A DNA stretch of 64,000 nucleotides. Origin: Dendrolimus kikuchii. Its lineage: Eukaryota; Arthropoda; Insecta; Lepidoptera; Lasiocampidae. Both the position numbers and the translations under genes were made by a program. The stretch spans positions 8,702,001-8,766,000 of the forward strand of contig CM034411.1 of assembly GCA_019925095.2 (NCBI GenBank), written 5' to 3'. Positions 13,529 to 28,500 of the stretch are shown here, piece after piece. Each line of letters starts with the position of its first letter. Within the stretch, counting starts at the first letter, position 1. The notes below the pieces were generated by a model. The model was not told where the DNA came from. It saw nothing but the letters and a program-made list of their open reading frames with translations, and ran no database searches.

Positions 13529-16500
13529 CTAGAAAAATATGTCAAATGAAAATGTGAATCAGTTTTATACTATATTCGGGATTGTCTGTTTATCCTTTGA
13601 GTAGATTCTATTAAGGAATTTAATACATTTGGTGTCCCGAAAATCCTAATTCATTAATTTAAAACATTATCATGACCAACAATAAACCAAACACAAAAAG
13701 CTTAATAAACTCTAAATTAGTTCAATCACTATTAACGAGACATTATGTCTATGTACTTTCGATAAGAGATTTTGATATAAGTATACGTCATCTTATACTA
13801 ATACTAGCTGTGCCCGCGACGTCGTTCGCGTGGAATTTGCTTTCAAAACCCCCCAATTTTGAAATATTCTTTATTGGTGCTTTGCTCCTATTGGTCTTAG
13901 GGTGATGATATATAACCTATAGCTTTCCTCGATAAATGGGCTATCTAACACTGAAATAATTTTTCAAATCAGACCAGTAGTTCCTGAGATTAGCGCGTTC
14001 AAGCAAACAAACAAACTCTTCAGCTTTATATCTATACAAATATTTTTTCATTTTTTATTATTATTATTGATATATCTACGGACTCGAGTTTCGTACCCTT
14101 TTTTACTACTTAATTTCTATGAAAAATTTGAGACTCCATACACGCTTATTGTTTATTTTTGTTAGTGTATGTGACATTATATGTAGTTATTCTATACAAA
14201 AATTATAAAACTGAAGAGATTGTTTGTTTAAACGCGCTAAACTCAGGAACTACTGGTCTGATTTGAAAAATTCTTTCAGTGTTGGATAGCCAGCCCATTT
14301 ATCGAGGAAGGCTATAGGCTATATATATCATCACGCTAAGACCAATAGGAGCGGAGCACCAATGAAGAATGTTTCAAAATTGGGGGTTTTTTTAACTTAC
14401 TTTTTTTAACTATTCCACGCGGACCAAGTCGCGGGGAGAAGCTAGTTTTTTATTTTGATACAATGATATTTATGAAACGAGCGTAATTCATTGATACCAA
14501 TTAACTTCTGTTACACATCCTGACGTTATAATTAATTAATTAATGGCTTAGCTCAGAGAGAGACGGTAAGTTGCAAGTGAAATGCAACCAAACATGTGTA
14601 AGCGAGTGAGGTGCAAGCAAGCATTCCTGTAAATGAGTGAGGTCCAAACAAACATGTCATTGTGTCTAGCAAGTCACATGCAATTACACATTCGTGTGAG
14701 CGTGTGAGCGAGTTAGGTGCTTTTAAACATTCGTGTATAATAAGTATATTATATAATATCAGCCCATAAATGTTCCACTGCTGGGCTCGGGCCTCCCATT
14801 ATAGGGGAAACAGACAGCATACCCGCCACGCTTATCCAAGGCGGCTTGGCAAGTTTGACACATCGGTTATCTCGATGTGCAGGTTGCATCACGATGTTTT
14901 CCTTCACCACTGTTAGCAAGTGGTAATTGTAACAATATGCGCATTAGATCAGAAAACTGGCTAAGTGGTGCATGCGTTCCGGCCAGGATCGAACCCTGAG
15001 CTTGGGACGCGTGCGCTAGCTACTACGCTACCACGACTTACAAACATTCGTGTATTGAGTGACATTTAAAGTGATTTTAACAATTTAACTCACCGACATA
15101 GTATCCCAATGCCTGGTACTCAACAATGAGCTGTTGCTTTTGATCCGAGGACATTCTGGCGAAAACAGCTCCTCGTTCAGCCACCCGCCCTATCATGTGC
15201 GGATATTGCTCCCGTAATACCTGCAAAAATATACCTCAACGTTCTCGTCTTCTTTTTACGTATGACTTCACAGCCAGTATCAAGTATTCACGAATAGTTT
15301 TTAATCCGTGCAGGAACGGAGAAAGAATACAATTTCCTGTGGCCCGGCGGCCTGTCGTAAGAGGCGACTAAACAACCCACAGCCAGGTGGTAGACTATTT
15401 GCTCGACTGGATGGCGACCACCCCTGGTCTAGAGTATGTCGCCATAACTACCTTGTGTTGTGTTCCGGCATTAGTGACCAGGTTCCAGTCTCCTTTAAGA
15501 GAGCAGCAGCGCATTTGTAGCACCTTTGGTGTTGCAAATGTTCATAGGCGATGGTAACCGCTTTCCATTAAGTGGGCCGTCTGCCCGTCTGCTGAACTCC
15601 TGCAATAAAAAAAAAAAAAAAAAAAACAAATCTTCGAACAATCAGGTACCAAAAGAAAGGCGGTCCAATATAACCTTAAGTGGTTTAACGAAAATGTAGA
15701 TTTTTGATTGCCACCAAACAACAGAGTTTACAAAGTAGCAATAAGATTTTTCTTTATGTGGGATTTTAAACGGGATCCTAAAAATGAGTGTTTAACTGTT
15801 TATTTGTTTTATTGATATTTTTTCACTTCAGTTTATTTTTGAGAACTCTCGTGTCAGTCTCACTCTGTTTATATAGGAGTTGTATGATTTGTATGAAATG
15901 GGTATATTTTCTTGGTATATTACGAGATAGTGATAGTCTTAGTCTTGCGGCTTTTTAGTATATCGATAAGTATGTCGATAATTGTCTTAAAGGTTAAGGG
16001 ACATTTGGACCTAAGTCATTTTTTTCCAGTTTTTGATTCAGTAAAGTCTAATCTAACTAAAACTTAAAGTCCTTAATACAAAATAATAGTTTAAAATATC
16101 TTTTGCAACAAAAAATAACCTTAGGCCCAACAACTCAAACGACCTCATTTTACCTAGAAAAGAATATTTAAATCCTGTGAGTGGTTGGTTACTCACCCTC
16201 CAAGTGTCGCCGGTCATGACGATCTTGTAGCGGGCCTCGGCGGCCGCCGCCTCGGCGTCGAGGGACCGCGAGCCGCTCTGCGAAGTGGAGCCGCGCCACG
16301 AGCCGTGCCCGCTGTCGACGCTGCGCCACTCGCGCTGCAGCGGCGCACGGCGACCCACGGACGCCTTGCACAAAAACATATTCAATAATAATAAATTCAT
16401 ATCAATTTTTTTTTATTACAATAAGTTAAATTTTAATTTTACTTCCTTTTCTATGTAAACCGCTTCGCAACGTGTTATTGCTGATATCCATCCAAACTTT

Positions 16501-19500
16501 CGCGTTTATAATATTAGTATAGATTCTATTTATATATCAAGCTCTTCTTTGTAAGTGTTATACAGAAGTTGTAGCAAACAGTGCATACTCAGTAAGACTA
16601 AGCAAAATAAGAGGAAAGATGAATATTCTTGTTACGAGTTGCAGGACTCGAATTTAAATGCCGCTAGAATTACTATAGAATTTATTAGAACTATACAAAC
16701 ACGTATAACACAGGTACAAATATAATAACACGCGCAAAGTCCGTCACTAAATTGATTACCGACTGTAGTACACACGTCTTGCTTTCCTTGTGCTTATTGC
16801 TCGAGTGCCAATCTCTCCATTCGGCCACTGCTTTATACTGCACCGATACAATGTGGCTACCCGACCGCATAGACCGAATTTCTTAGAATCAGTTCGACAC
16901 ACCTGGCTAATGACTGCCATAAAAGATTACAATACACAGTGGGCTGTTTTCTAATTACAAATTTTAAACACAAAGTAAACAAAAAAGTCCAAATTCGGAA
17001 AGGTAATAAAGTGTGCTTTTATGGTACGCAGGTGTGAATATACTTTTGTCGGCGTGTAGATCGTAACATTATTATTATTATAATAATGACGACACTAGAC
17101 GAAAATATGATTAATATATATTATATTATATTACATTACCTCTGTAGTAATATTGAAGAGAGTGCTATGAAATAGAGTAGTAATGAGTGAAGCAGGAACG
17201 TCGGTGATTTGAATAAATAGCTAACTTTGATTTTAAACAAACTTTTATTTGAACTCCTATACTCGTACTATACACCAGTCCAGCCGGTTCCGTCATTTTA
17301 TCGTAAGCGACTTTGGACCTAAGTTTTAGTTTACCTTTATCATCTTTGATTCACTAGTCTAAATTAACTAAAACTGAAAGTCTTGTAACAAAATAAGGGT
17401 TTAAAATATCTTTTGCAACAAAATTTTTCTTAGGTTCAAATATCGCTAAAATGGCAGTAAGGGCTGGAAGTCTTCGGATATATCGTTCCCATTTTCTGTT
17501 TGAATTCTCACTTCATGGCGCGTGGTAGCCTAGGTAGGTACTAAATATAACGATGACATAAAATAGAATCTTTACCATTTATGAAACTGAATTTATATAA
17601 AGTTTGAAGTAATTAAGTTTATGTATTTAATTTATTGTATGATTAAAAATTATGAATAAATATTAATATTATATAGCGTATGTTACTAGGGCTTCTTTGA
17701 CCTGATACTTGCTGTAAAACGTCAAGATTAAAGATGGGCCTTGAAACTTTTATGACTTCGACGACTGAAAAGTGGCCGAAACGTCGGAATAACCAAAATA
17801 AAATAGATTACCGCGCTTAAAACCCGTTAAAACGTAGTTTTATTATGAGAGAATCGCTTGAATTAGCTAGTTTTAACGCAACAATTCCTAGTAAATATGT
17901 ATAAGCGACAAAATATGTTGTGAAACCGAAAGAGCGGTAACCAAGATCCATAGTACATTAAGTAAAGGATGGAAAATGAAACATTGTAATCTATAAACTA
18001 TTCTTATAGTAAGCATATCCACTGTGGTATATTAATGTATTAATATAAGTATATTATGAAGGTTTCTAATAAACATATTATTATTATATTATAGTTATAA
18101 TAACAAAAAAATACTTTTTGTTTAACTTGTGTTTTATTCACAATATGGTGACAGCGGCGGGATGATGGCACGATTCGGCCATCATAAAAAATGCACATGT
18201 TTATAAATAAAAAAACAGATATTATCTATACATTTTTCTATGGTTATTATTATGTATAAAATAGGTATCATGGTATGTATGAAATCTTGTATGGTCATTA
18301 TTTATCAGTACGGCTTTACTTACAAGTGAAATAATTATCATAGCTAATGTTGTATTTAAAATATGTTATATAGGTTTTACCTAATTTGAAAAAAGAAATA
18401 ATGTTATAATAATAAATGAATAATTCTTTTACCTGTAAAAAAAATGATCGAATTTACATAAACTCACCCCCTGCAGCGTGCTCTCGCAATATATGACAGG
18501 CGATTTGCCCGAAGTGTCGACGTTCAAGTGCACAACGCGCTCCCCGCACGCCAATATGCCGCACTCCTTAGCCACGCTCACGGCCGTGTGAATGTTGTCA
18601 CCTGACAAAAAATTCAAATCTTACTTCCGAATCGGATGCCGCGGCCACACATTGGTCATATTTGCACCAATGTAGCGTATTGCAGCTAACACTCCAATGC
18701 GTGGAACAGTCTTTGGACCTAATGCCCAATAACGATGCGCAATGAGTCGGTTTTTGAAACAAGTTCAACCGCCTTTACTTTCGTCATTTTCTTGTAAATA
18801 ATAAACATGTGCATAAGCCGCTAGTGCACATGAGTTATCGACCACAGTCTTTCGCTCTGCGTCCGCAATTGGGACAGGTCCAATAAACTTTTCTATTTGC
18901 AGTATTTGGGTACAAAGTTGGTATTGAAGCCAATGTGTGGTGCTGTAGTTTGGTTCAATATTGCCCATTTCATATTGGAGCCAAGCATAGACGCAAAATT
19001 AAATCCAATGTAGGGCCGCGCCTTGAGATAAAAATATAATACAATGTAATCTTGATATAACAAATGTGAATTCGATTAGAAGATATTCGTTAAACTAATG
19101 AGGTTTGTTATATATGGCCGGTTCCTATATCTTACTATTCATTCGCTTGCCTTACCATAGGTTGAATTTTAACATTACTTGTATGAAGCTTATGCCAAAT
19201 TTTAACCGACAACATTTAAGATGTAGGAACCGGGCCTTAGAGGTTAATTTGAACCAAGATTCGTTTTACTAAATTTTTAATAATGAGCTTGCTAACAAAT
19301 TAGCCTTCTTTGAGGCTGGCTCTGACAGAATTTCTATATAAATACCTACATCAAAACAATTCAGTCCCAATTCCCTCATCAGTTGTTCTTTGCCACCTTT
19401 ATTTTTGCTGCATTCCATTAGCAGATGTTGGATATCCTCACGGGTTCCACACAGTAGAATAAAATAAATATTAAATAATGAAAAATAAATGTGTACTCTT

Positions 19501-22500
19501 TTTTGTGTAGATTATTTATTCCATTCCATTAAGATTAATAGAATACCGAAATCAGGCAAACCTACGCTCGAGACGACAAAATCAGATGATTTTATTCAGG
19601 TAAAATAGCAGAATCGGACGCCAGGTGAGCCCGTCAGATTGTCTATTGTACTCTTGCAATAAAAAAATAAACAATGTCTTAAATTATAATATAAGCTTTT
19701 TAAATACAAGCTTTTGAGATCCTGGATATCATGTAGCAGCAGAGTGCTAGACAAGACAAGTAAAACGAGCCCAAACACGACGGGTCTATCTTGTTTAGTA
19801 TAGGAGTTCCTATGGCCACCTTCCGACTCCATCATCAGATCGTGGTACCATATTATTGCATTCTCCATGGTACCATATTATTGCATTGCCACGCGATATA
19901 CATATGCGTGCAAAATTTCAGCTCAATCGGAAACCGGGAAGTTGGTTAAATTTAACTTGCAAGATTCCACCCAAACTTACATACATAGGTACATCCACTG
20001 CAAGTTAAATAAAAGCTTTTAAAAATATCCGGTACTATAAGTTACCTGTAATCATAACCACGTGTATGTTAGCTTCCTTCAGTTCCCTTATGATGCCAGT
20101 CGTGGCTGCCTTCAATCGGTTCTCCATTATCACTAAACCAAGAAATTCCAGGTCTCTTTCGACCTGCAACGAAATTAACAACCAAAATATACAAGTAGTG
20201 GAATAAATTAAAGGATCACATTTTTTTCCCAAATTATTTTTCAAATGACTGTTACGGACTTATAAAAAAAGCAACCTGAAGCTTGAAGTCTCTAGTTTCC
20301 AGATCTTGGGACAAACAAATTCAAGCAACAAGTATCGCGTCATCCTAATGAATACCGTGAAGACAAAAATTTTCATTTTATTTTTTAGTCGGATTTTTTT
20401 TTCGACTAAACCACAATGTATCGGACAGGTTATTTTGTTTATCCAGCTTTAATTTTGTATTTTATAAGCCTTGTTACGACCATTTTTCGCTGATTTTGTA
20501 CTAGGTTCGTGATTTTTTTTTAAATTTTTAGCTAATATTTGAAGTCTAGTTTCAAGATCTTATCTTGAAACTAGAGACTTCAAGCTTCAAATTGGTTTTT
20601 TTTTAATACTCCGACACGGCTATTTTTTACAAAGATTAATGTTTGTAAGTAATATAGCGATGCGTGTCTCAACATCACTGCTGTTGCGTTTTCACTTCAT
20701 TCAGACAGTTATCTATATAAGGCTGGTGTGCACCAATATTTAACCGAAAGTTAAAATAAATTAATCGCTGTTTAGACATATACTTTTAGCAACTATTTCA
20801 TTTTAACTATCGGTTAAATGCACACCAGCCTAAGTCTACATAAGTAACTAATCAAGTACCTCATCTCTGGTCATAACTTGTATTTGTTTGAAGGTGGCTT
20901 CCAACATTCTGGTGGAGAGGGCGATGACCCTGTAACCCTTTTCGGCGTACGAACTCAACACCTCGTCCAAATTATCAGGGACTAAAATAACAATTATTAT
21001 TATTTTATTTTTTTCCAACTCTGACCATTCTATATGTACGGCAAGCGATGAAGGCCGGTTTGACACATTACAATAATGACGTGAATATGTCATTTCATTA
21101 TAGAGAAAAATATAATTAAGTGCGAGTTGCATCTCTAAATTTTTGGAGTTATAAGTAGTATCATATCACCCGTGCAGAAACGGAGAAAGAATACAATTTC
21201 CTGCGGCCGGGCGGCCTGTCGTAAAAGGCGTCGAAACAACCCACAGCCAGGTGGTAGGGCATTGCCCGACTGGATGGCTACCGCCCCTGGTCTAAAGCAT
21301 GTCGCCATAACAACCTTGAGTTCTGTTCCGGCATTAGTGACCAGGTACCAATTTCCCTTAAGAGAGCAGCAGCGCATTTGTAGCACCTTTGGTGCTGCAA
21401 ATGTCCATAGGCGATGGTAACCGCTTTCCATCAAGTGGCCGGTCTGCCTGTCTGCTGAAATCATGCAATAAAAAAGAAATGAGTTACTACTTATAACTCC
21501 GCTCGGAAGAGATCGCTTCTTAGCAATAAGACCGCCCTTTGTACATAATTAGAAATAGTATAGAGGTCATCCACAAATGACGTCACACGAATTTCATGAT
21601 TTTATGACCCCTCCCCCGTGCTTGTCACAGCTGGTCACATTCGTGAGATTTTCCTCCCTCCCTAGTGTGACATCACATATTTTTCAAAATTTACAGCAAG
21701 AAATTATTAACCCTAAAAGGGGCCAAATTTAATATTATTTTTGTCCATAATCTGCCAGCTGCCATGAAAATTGCTGCGCCAAAACCAAAAGAATTATATC
21801 GTCTCTTTTACTCTAATATAAATTCTATGTAGTTAGAGGGAGAAAGCATCAGTTTAACGTTCGCGTCAATTATCTGTATTTGACCACAAATTTGTGGTGC
21901 TTCCCAATTAGCCGTGTGTGACAGCTCGGAAACAAAATTGTGGTGGTTCCGTCTTAAAAGGTTAAATTAAAACAGCAGTTTCGTAATTAGTTTTATTTCA
22001 ATTTAAATGATTTTTAATAATTCAAACATCATGCTCTTAAATATTTTGAAGTTTTACGGTAACAGTTCAAATTTCTTGTTTTAAAGCTAGAGTATATTAG
22101 ATTTTGAAATTTAGGAAGCCCCCCAGTAACGTGTGACGTAATTCAATTCAAATTCAAAAGTTTTTATTCAAAAAAGTTCCACTGGAGAACACTTTTTGAA
22201 GGTCATACATATAAGTTAAAATTTAATTTTACTTCCTATTCTATGTAACCTATGGATGACCCCCTAGTTCGCATGTCTTCTATAATGGTGTACAATAAAG
22301 TGTCATCTATTTATCAAATTAAAAAGCATGAATAAAACGAAGATATACATGTTTACTAAATATATTTGAATGGAATTCAGTCCATTGGAATGCAAATGAT
22401 CATATTTGGGCACAACAAACAAACAGAAAAAAGGTGCCCAAGGTCATGTTTAATCAGATTTATCTGTACTGCTATTTACACTGCCGTCACTGTTATCGTC

Positions 22501-25500
22501 ATCTGCATTAGTTATAATGTTAAAATTATACATTCGATTTTAAGAGTTTTTGCACAATGCACATCACTATTGACCATAAAGGCTACGTTCCATTAGAGAC
22601 TCACAACGACCATGACCAAGACCGCGGTTTTCCCATTCCACTTGCTTACCGGCGTTACGTAAACCCAAGTGGAACCGTTATTCGACACATCTCTTGACAT
22701 GGGTCGTGAACGTTGTGGAATCGAAAATGATGACGTCATTAGTGACGTTTTCGCCACGACCACAACGACTGCGGTCGCCTTGTGGAACGGCTACCGGAGT
22801 ATTTTGGACGTTGTGAGCTACTAATGGAACTCGCTGAATGAACAGCAATGAAAACATGCATAATGCATGCAACCATATATTCCGGGTAATGGTGACGAAT
22901 AAAGATTAATTGATTGTATTAATCACAAAATTTTGATGGACATAAGCATTTTAACTGTCGAGTCTCGGTACCTGTCTCGGGTCGACACAGGGTCCTGAGC
23001 ATCTCAGGGGCTCCTTTGCAGTACACTCTGAGCACATCTTCCCCCAACAGTCTAACCACCACTGAAGATCTTTGCAATGACGAAACAAACTGATGTTGCT
23101 GGACCACGCCCACTTCCAACGGCATCTGATAGATAAAATTTAATCTAAAAATTTCCATTTATTTTTAAGTGAAACTTCTTTAGAATCATTGTGATTTGAA
23201 AATCGATAAAACGAAAAAATGACATAAACACATGAAATTCAACCATATTTAATTCGAAATAAAACGCATTTCTCTTTACCCATTAGTATTAATTTTCAAT
23301 TTAAATAGAACTTAAAAGATTTCAACTGAATTTTAGCTCTTTCTGTATATAATTAAAGCAGATATTCTTTTATACGTAGATCAAAGAAAATTATGCATAA
23401 CAGTGCCTTGAATTTTGAACTTTATGCTAGTGAACTTTAGATTGATTTTTTTTATATGTTGACGGATATAGGCTAAAAGAATTATACTTTATATTAAAAA
23501 AAGTTATTGAAGAATTATCTGTGAGTATATTCTCTGAAGTTTCACTTCTACTGCGTGTGAACTGCACACACACACACACATTTTTTTTTAATGGATGTAT
23601 AGGTTTGCGTTTGATCACTGTCTCACCTGATGTTGAGTGATGGCCTAGGATGGAGCACGCGTACCTAGAAGATACCTATTCACTCGTGACTTGAAGACAT
23701 CAAGATTTTTGTCAGAAAAAACAGACTCCGGCAAATTATCCACTCTTCGGCAGTGCGCACCAGAAAAGATGAAGCGAAACGCTTGGTTCTGAGTGGTGGC
23801 GTTTCCACCATGTAACGGTGGCGCAAACCGGTGCGTCTGGTTGTCCGATGGTAAAATGGGGATGGAGGAACTAGCTCGTGCAGTTCTAAGGAACACTCCC
23901 CGAAATGTATCCGATAGAAGACAGATAGATAGCCCCGCGACCTTGCGTCTATGCTCTAGACTCTGAAGTCGACCATAAAAATTCTTCATCAATTTTTAAA
24001 AACGCTTAGTAGGCAACATTCTCTAGTCTCAAACTCGCCTGGATTCGAAGCTTGGCCAGGGAGTGTGCACCAATTAGACATTTTTTCTGATCTAATATGC
24101 ACACAGTTTGCAATTTTCAGGTGCTAAGAGTCAAGGAAAACATTGTGCTGAATCCTGTATTTTGAGATAAGGGTGAAACCCGCCAATCCGCTTTGGAAAA
24201 ACGTGGCGGGCATATGCCCGTTCACCCCTATCAATGAAGCAGTGAGGTGTTTATGGAGTATTTTATTATTACCCAGATGAATTCAATATTTTTGTTAAAC
24301 TCTAAATATTCCTTATTTTCTTTGCTTAATTTTTCTGTTACTATACCAAATTAAACTATTCGTATGGTGAGCGAGACTTTCGGCAGCTCACTTTGTCATT
24401 CCTTCTATCATCCTCTCTATCACATCAAATAGGCTAACAACGCTTTCGCTCCTGGTGCTGTAATTGTACACATGCGATGGTATCCACTTTCTATCAGGTG
24501 GGGCAGTCTGCTTGTTTGCCCAAATCAGGCAATGAAGAAAGAACTACTCACATGTATATCGTCGACATTAATACTGGCCGTCTTCTTGGGTTTAACTATT
24601 GTTGGTGTTAGAATCTCGTAATTCAACTGTTCAGGCACGTCGGGTTCCTCGAAAGACCATCCAGTTGATTCAAACATCTAAAATATAATGACAAGTGGAA
24701 AATTAACGTGCACTGTGAAATTATAATGTATACTTTGAAATATCAACGTGTACTGTGAAATATTAACGTGTACTCTAAAATATTAACGTGTACTGTGCAA
24801 TATTCACGTGTATTGTTAAATAATATAGTGTACTGTGAAATATTGACGTGTACTCTAAAATATCAACGTGTACTGTGAAATATTCACGTGTATTGTTAAA
24901 TAATATAGTGTACAGTGAAATATTAACATGCACTGTGAAATATTAACGTGTACCGTTATGATGTTTTACACAAAAAAATTAATTTGATTTGAAGAATTAG
25001 TTTGAATTTTTAGAAACGGCGCGTGCAGTACGAAGCGTGTACACGCATCAATGATATGTGAGCGACCCGGAGACGGGCAGACTCGTGGGGACAGACGTCG
25101 TTGAAGGTTTTCACCACATTGCTGGTACTCACGAAGATCAATTTGTAAAATGAAATATGTAATCATAAAGTATGCGTACCTTCAAATCCAACGGATCTCC
25201 TGCCAGTATACCATCGAGCAGGGTGAGACTATGGCATGAGGCCATCCCGATCTTGAGGTCGTGAAGATCGTTCAACTGTTTGGGGTCTCTTTGGGGCCTG
25301 CCTAGGCGAGGCGGCGTGGTAGCCCCACTCACCGCTACCACGCCCCACATGTCCAAACCATCCTCTGTTAAAGTACCAGTCTGTGAAGTAACAAGTTCTG
25401 AGTTAGAATGTCAAATGCATGGCGGCCACCACTCCTCATAAAAAAAAAATCTCAGTTTTACTGCAATATTTTGTAAAGGTATTATATATCGACGGATGAA

Positions 25501-28500
25501 AAGTATAAAGAATTATATATGAAGTAGCATAAACTGCCAATATTCATACACACAGATATAGACACGCCTGTTTCCCATTGGGGTAGAGGTAGGCAGAGAC
25601 GATAGATTTCCACCTGCTACGATCCAAACAACTTTTCGCTTCATACACGCTTATTTAAAGTGATTTTCACATGACCTTTCTTCAAAATATCTTCAATTTG
25701 ATCATGATGAGAATGTCGCGGTCGACCGGTACAAACTCTACTGCTCACATTACTTCGTCATACATACACATGTAGCAAACAAACTCTATAATAAACCCTA
25801 TGTTGAAGATTTCCGTTTAGAATTAACAAAATAAGAATATTTTGTCACGATGGAATTTCAATAAAAGTTGCTATTTTACAGATAGCATTTTTTATTTGAA
25901 CTCGTCTATATAATATGACTTCCTTTCAAATTTCATAAATATACAATTATACCCAGTAATATTTCAGAATAATAATCATAACAATAAACAAAGACATACA
26001 GATGGTCATGATGATTTCAAAAAGGTTTTTGCCAAATGGGCTAAGGAGTTCTAAAACGAGGAAAATAAAATTTTAAAATATTAAAAAAATACTAGTCTTA
26101 GGCTGCCTGTCCATTGAAGCGGAGGAAGGCTGCGGAGCAGAGAAATGGAGTAATATTAATCAATAGGATTGGCTGCCTGTCCATTGACGCAATTTTTATG
26201 CAACCCTATTGGTTAATATTTTTCCTCTCCGTACACTCGCTCCGCTTCAATGGACAGGCAGCTTTAAAAATAAAAAAGAACGAAAATTAAAAATGTATTG
26301 ATTCGATTCAGAAGCGAGTTAAAAGACTATGGGAGCTGCATACGTCATCGCAGCGAACAACGCACTACTGGCTAGCGCAATGCGGGAGCGCACATATTAT
26401 TAGTTACTCTATCTCGCTCGCACACCATCCATCCCGCTCACACACTGTATTAGCAGTAAGACTTGTTAATATTAGTAGTTAAGGTTACCGTTTCCAACAT
26501 AAATCAGTACACATCAGCACTCGACAGTGAATACTACTCTCTGCCATCTGAAGTATCATTTAACCTCTATCTCTCGCTGCTACAAGGCAAAAAGCAAAGA
26601 AAAACTAACCTTATCAAAACAAATACAATCGAGCGATCCACTGACATTGACAGCTCGCGTATTCAAACACGCTATCCTCGCTTGTTTCAACCTTGACACG
26701 GCGTACAATCGTCCTACTGTCATAGCAGCAGGCAACGCCGGGGGTATCACTATAGTTATTATATCTAAAGCTTTGATCGCTATATCGCCAGGAGTTAAGG
26801 AACGGTAAGCCTGAAATAAAAGGATAAAATTAAAATTGTTAGTACATTAAACTGACATTTTTTAATCTGTGTTTTTAAGTCGATGTTGAACTATGATGAA
26901 ATTGAGACTATTCCCGTGTGAGACACGATTTATGCCCCGTTGCTATATCTTACCGACCGTTCATTTGCCTTGCTATTGGTTAAAATTTAAAAAAATTAAA
27001 CAGACAAGAAATCTAAATAAAATTGTTCTCCATCGTTTATATAGTGTATTCCAGTTGTTGTTTTTTTAATTGCTTCAATGTACAGACAAGGCATGTTTAG
27101 AATTTTATAATATTATTATAGATAAGATATTAATGTTTACCTTCAAAGCCACTGTATAAGCCAGTCCACAAGCAGCAATACAAGCCAGTATTATAATGAA
27201 TTTGTATGAGTCCCGGTCGAATTTGAAATCAGCCGGAACTGGGTACAAAATACTCCTCACCAACTGACCTTTGCTCGTGTTGTAACCAGTACGAAGTACC
27301 AGGGCTCTACAATATTGAGAAATATTAAAACAAGTGGCCGTGAGCGAGTTCGATCCGCGTATGGAGGGTTCAAATTTTATTTAATCCAGTTTCGAAAGTG
27401 AAAAGCGATTTTCATTATATAACATTTTAGATATCCATGATTATATCACTTGTTGGCTGCTATGACGACTTGAAAGCGGGATACATTGCGGTATAGCATT
27501 ACTGCAATAATTAAAAAAAAAAGTATAATTTCATATGTCAACTATGTTTATAAATATAAAAGTTCGGTGAAAAAAATGTGAAAATATTAATATATAAATA
27601 TAAGTGAAATTGAATTAAATGTAATAGTTTTTCTTTCTATTTCTAAACTAATACAGTGAAGGAAACTTAGCTTATATTATATTCTACCTATAATGCCTTA
27701 AGATTATAAGTAGAATACTGAGCCTAGGTCATCAAAGTCAATGGGTAGAGTTCCTAGAAGGCTGGCTACGTTACCTCGCTGGATCGCCATACTAATCTGA
27801 GCCGTATTTAAATATTACAATAACTCGGTTTTCCCAAAATATTAGCATTTAGGAAATATTTTTCTTTCAAAAATTGTAAATAATTTTTTCGAATGGTGAA
27901 ATTCAGAGCGGATTTTTTTTAACGCTCTTAAGCAAAAATCGCACATACATATGTACCTATATACAGTGTAAGTTTAAGCTATTTAATGAAATGCGACTTT
28001 TCGAATTGCAACAACAATACCTTAGTAAAGAATCGGTCAAAGTTGACAATGCTCAGTTCCATTATCTGTTTGAAGTCATATTTACAAAAGAAGAACATTA
28101 CTTACTTGACAGGTTCATTGTTATAATATCTGGTTTGTATGACTTTAGTTCCACAGAAAAGTATACTTGACGCGTGTTCCTTCATATCAAAAGGCTTGTC
28201 CACTCTGAGTAAAGCTGTCTTTGTCACAGGTACAGATTCACCTATAAAAGAGTTTTGAATTGGGTAAGCTGCAAGCAGCATTTTTGAGACCAAATTATTA
28301 GCAGCAGCCTGTCAATTTTTTTAAAACACTAAAAATTTTAAACGTTTTCCATTTTATTGTCATACAGTATTATTATTCTATGGGTACAAAACAAAAAAAT
28401 ATAAAGTTTTATTAATGTCTTGAATAAGCTGACAGGGTTTTAAGCACTAGGGCAATATGGGCTTTAAATTTAAAATGCCGTTGGAATTATCACAAAGTTA

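Noticed and set aside
16185..16388. Overlapping frames on both strands around exon 17
   Set aside because: Shadows caused by the high GC content of exon 17; only the frame joining exons 16 and 18 in phase is real.
24700..24960. CRISPR-like array
   Set aside because: Contiguous 20-bp units without unique spacers, in an intron of a eukaryotic gene.
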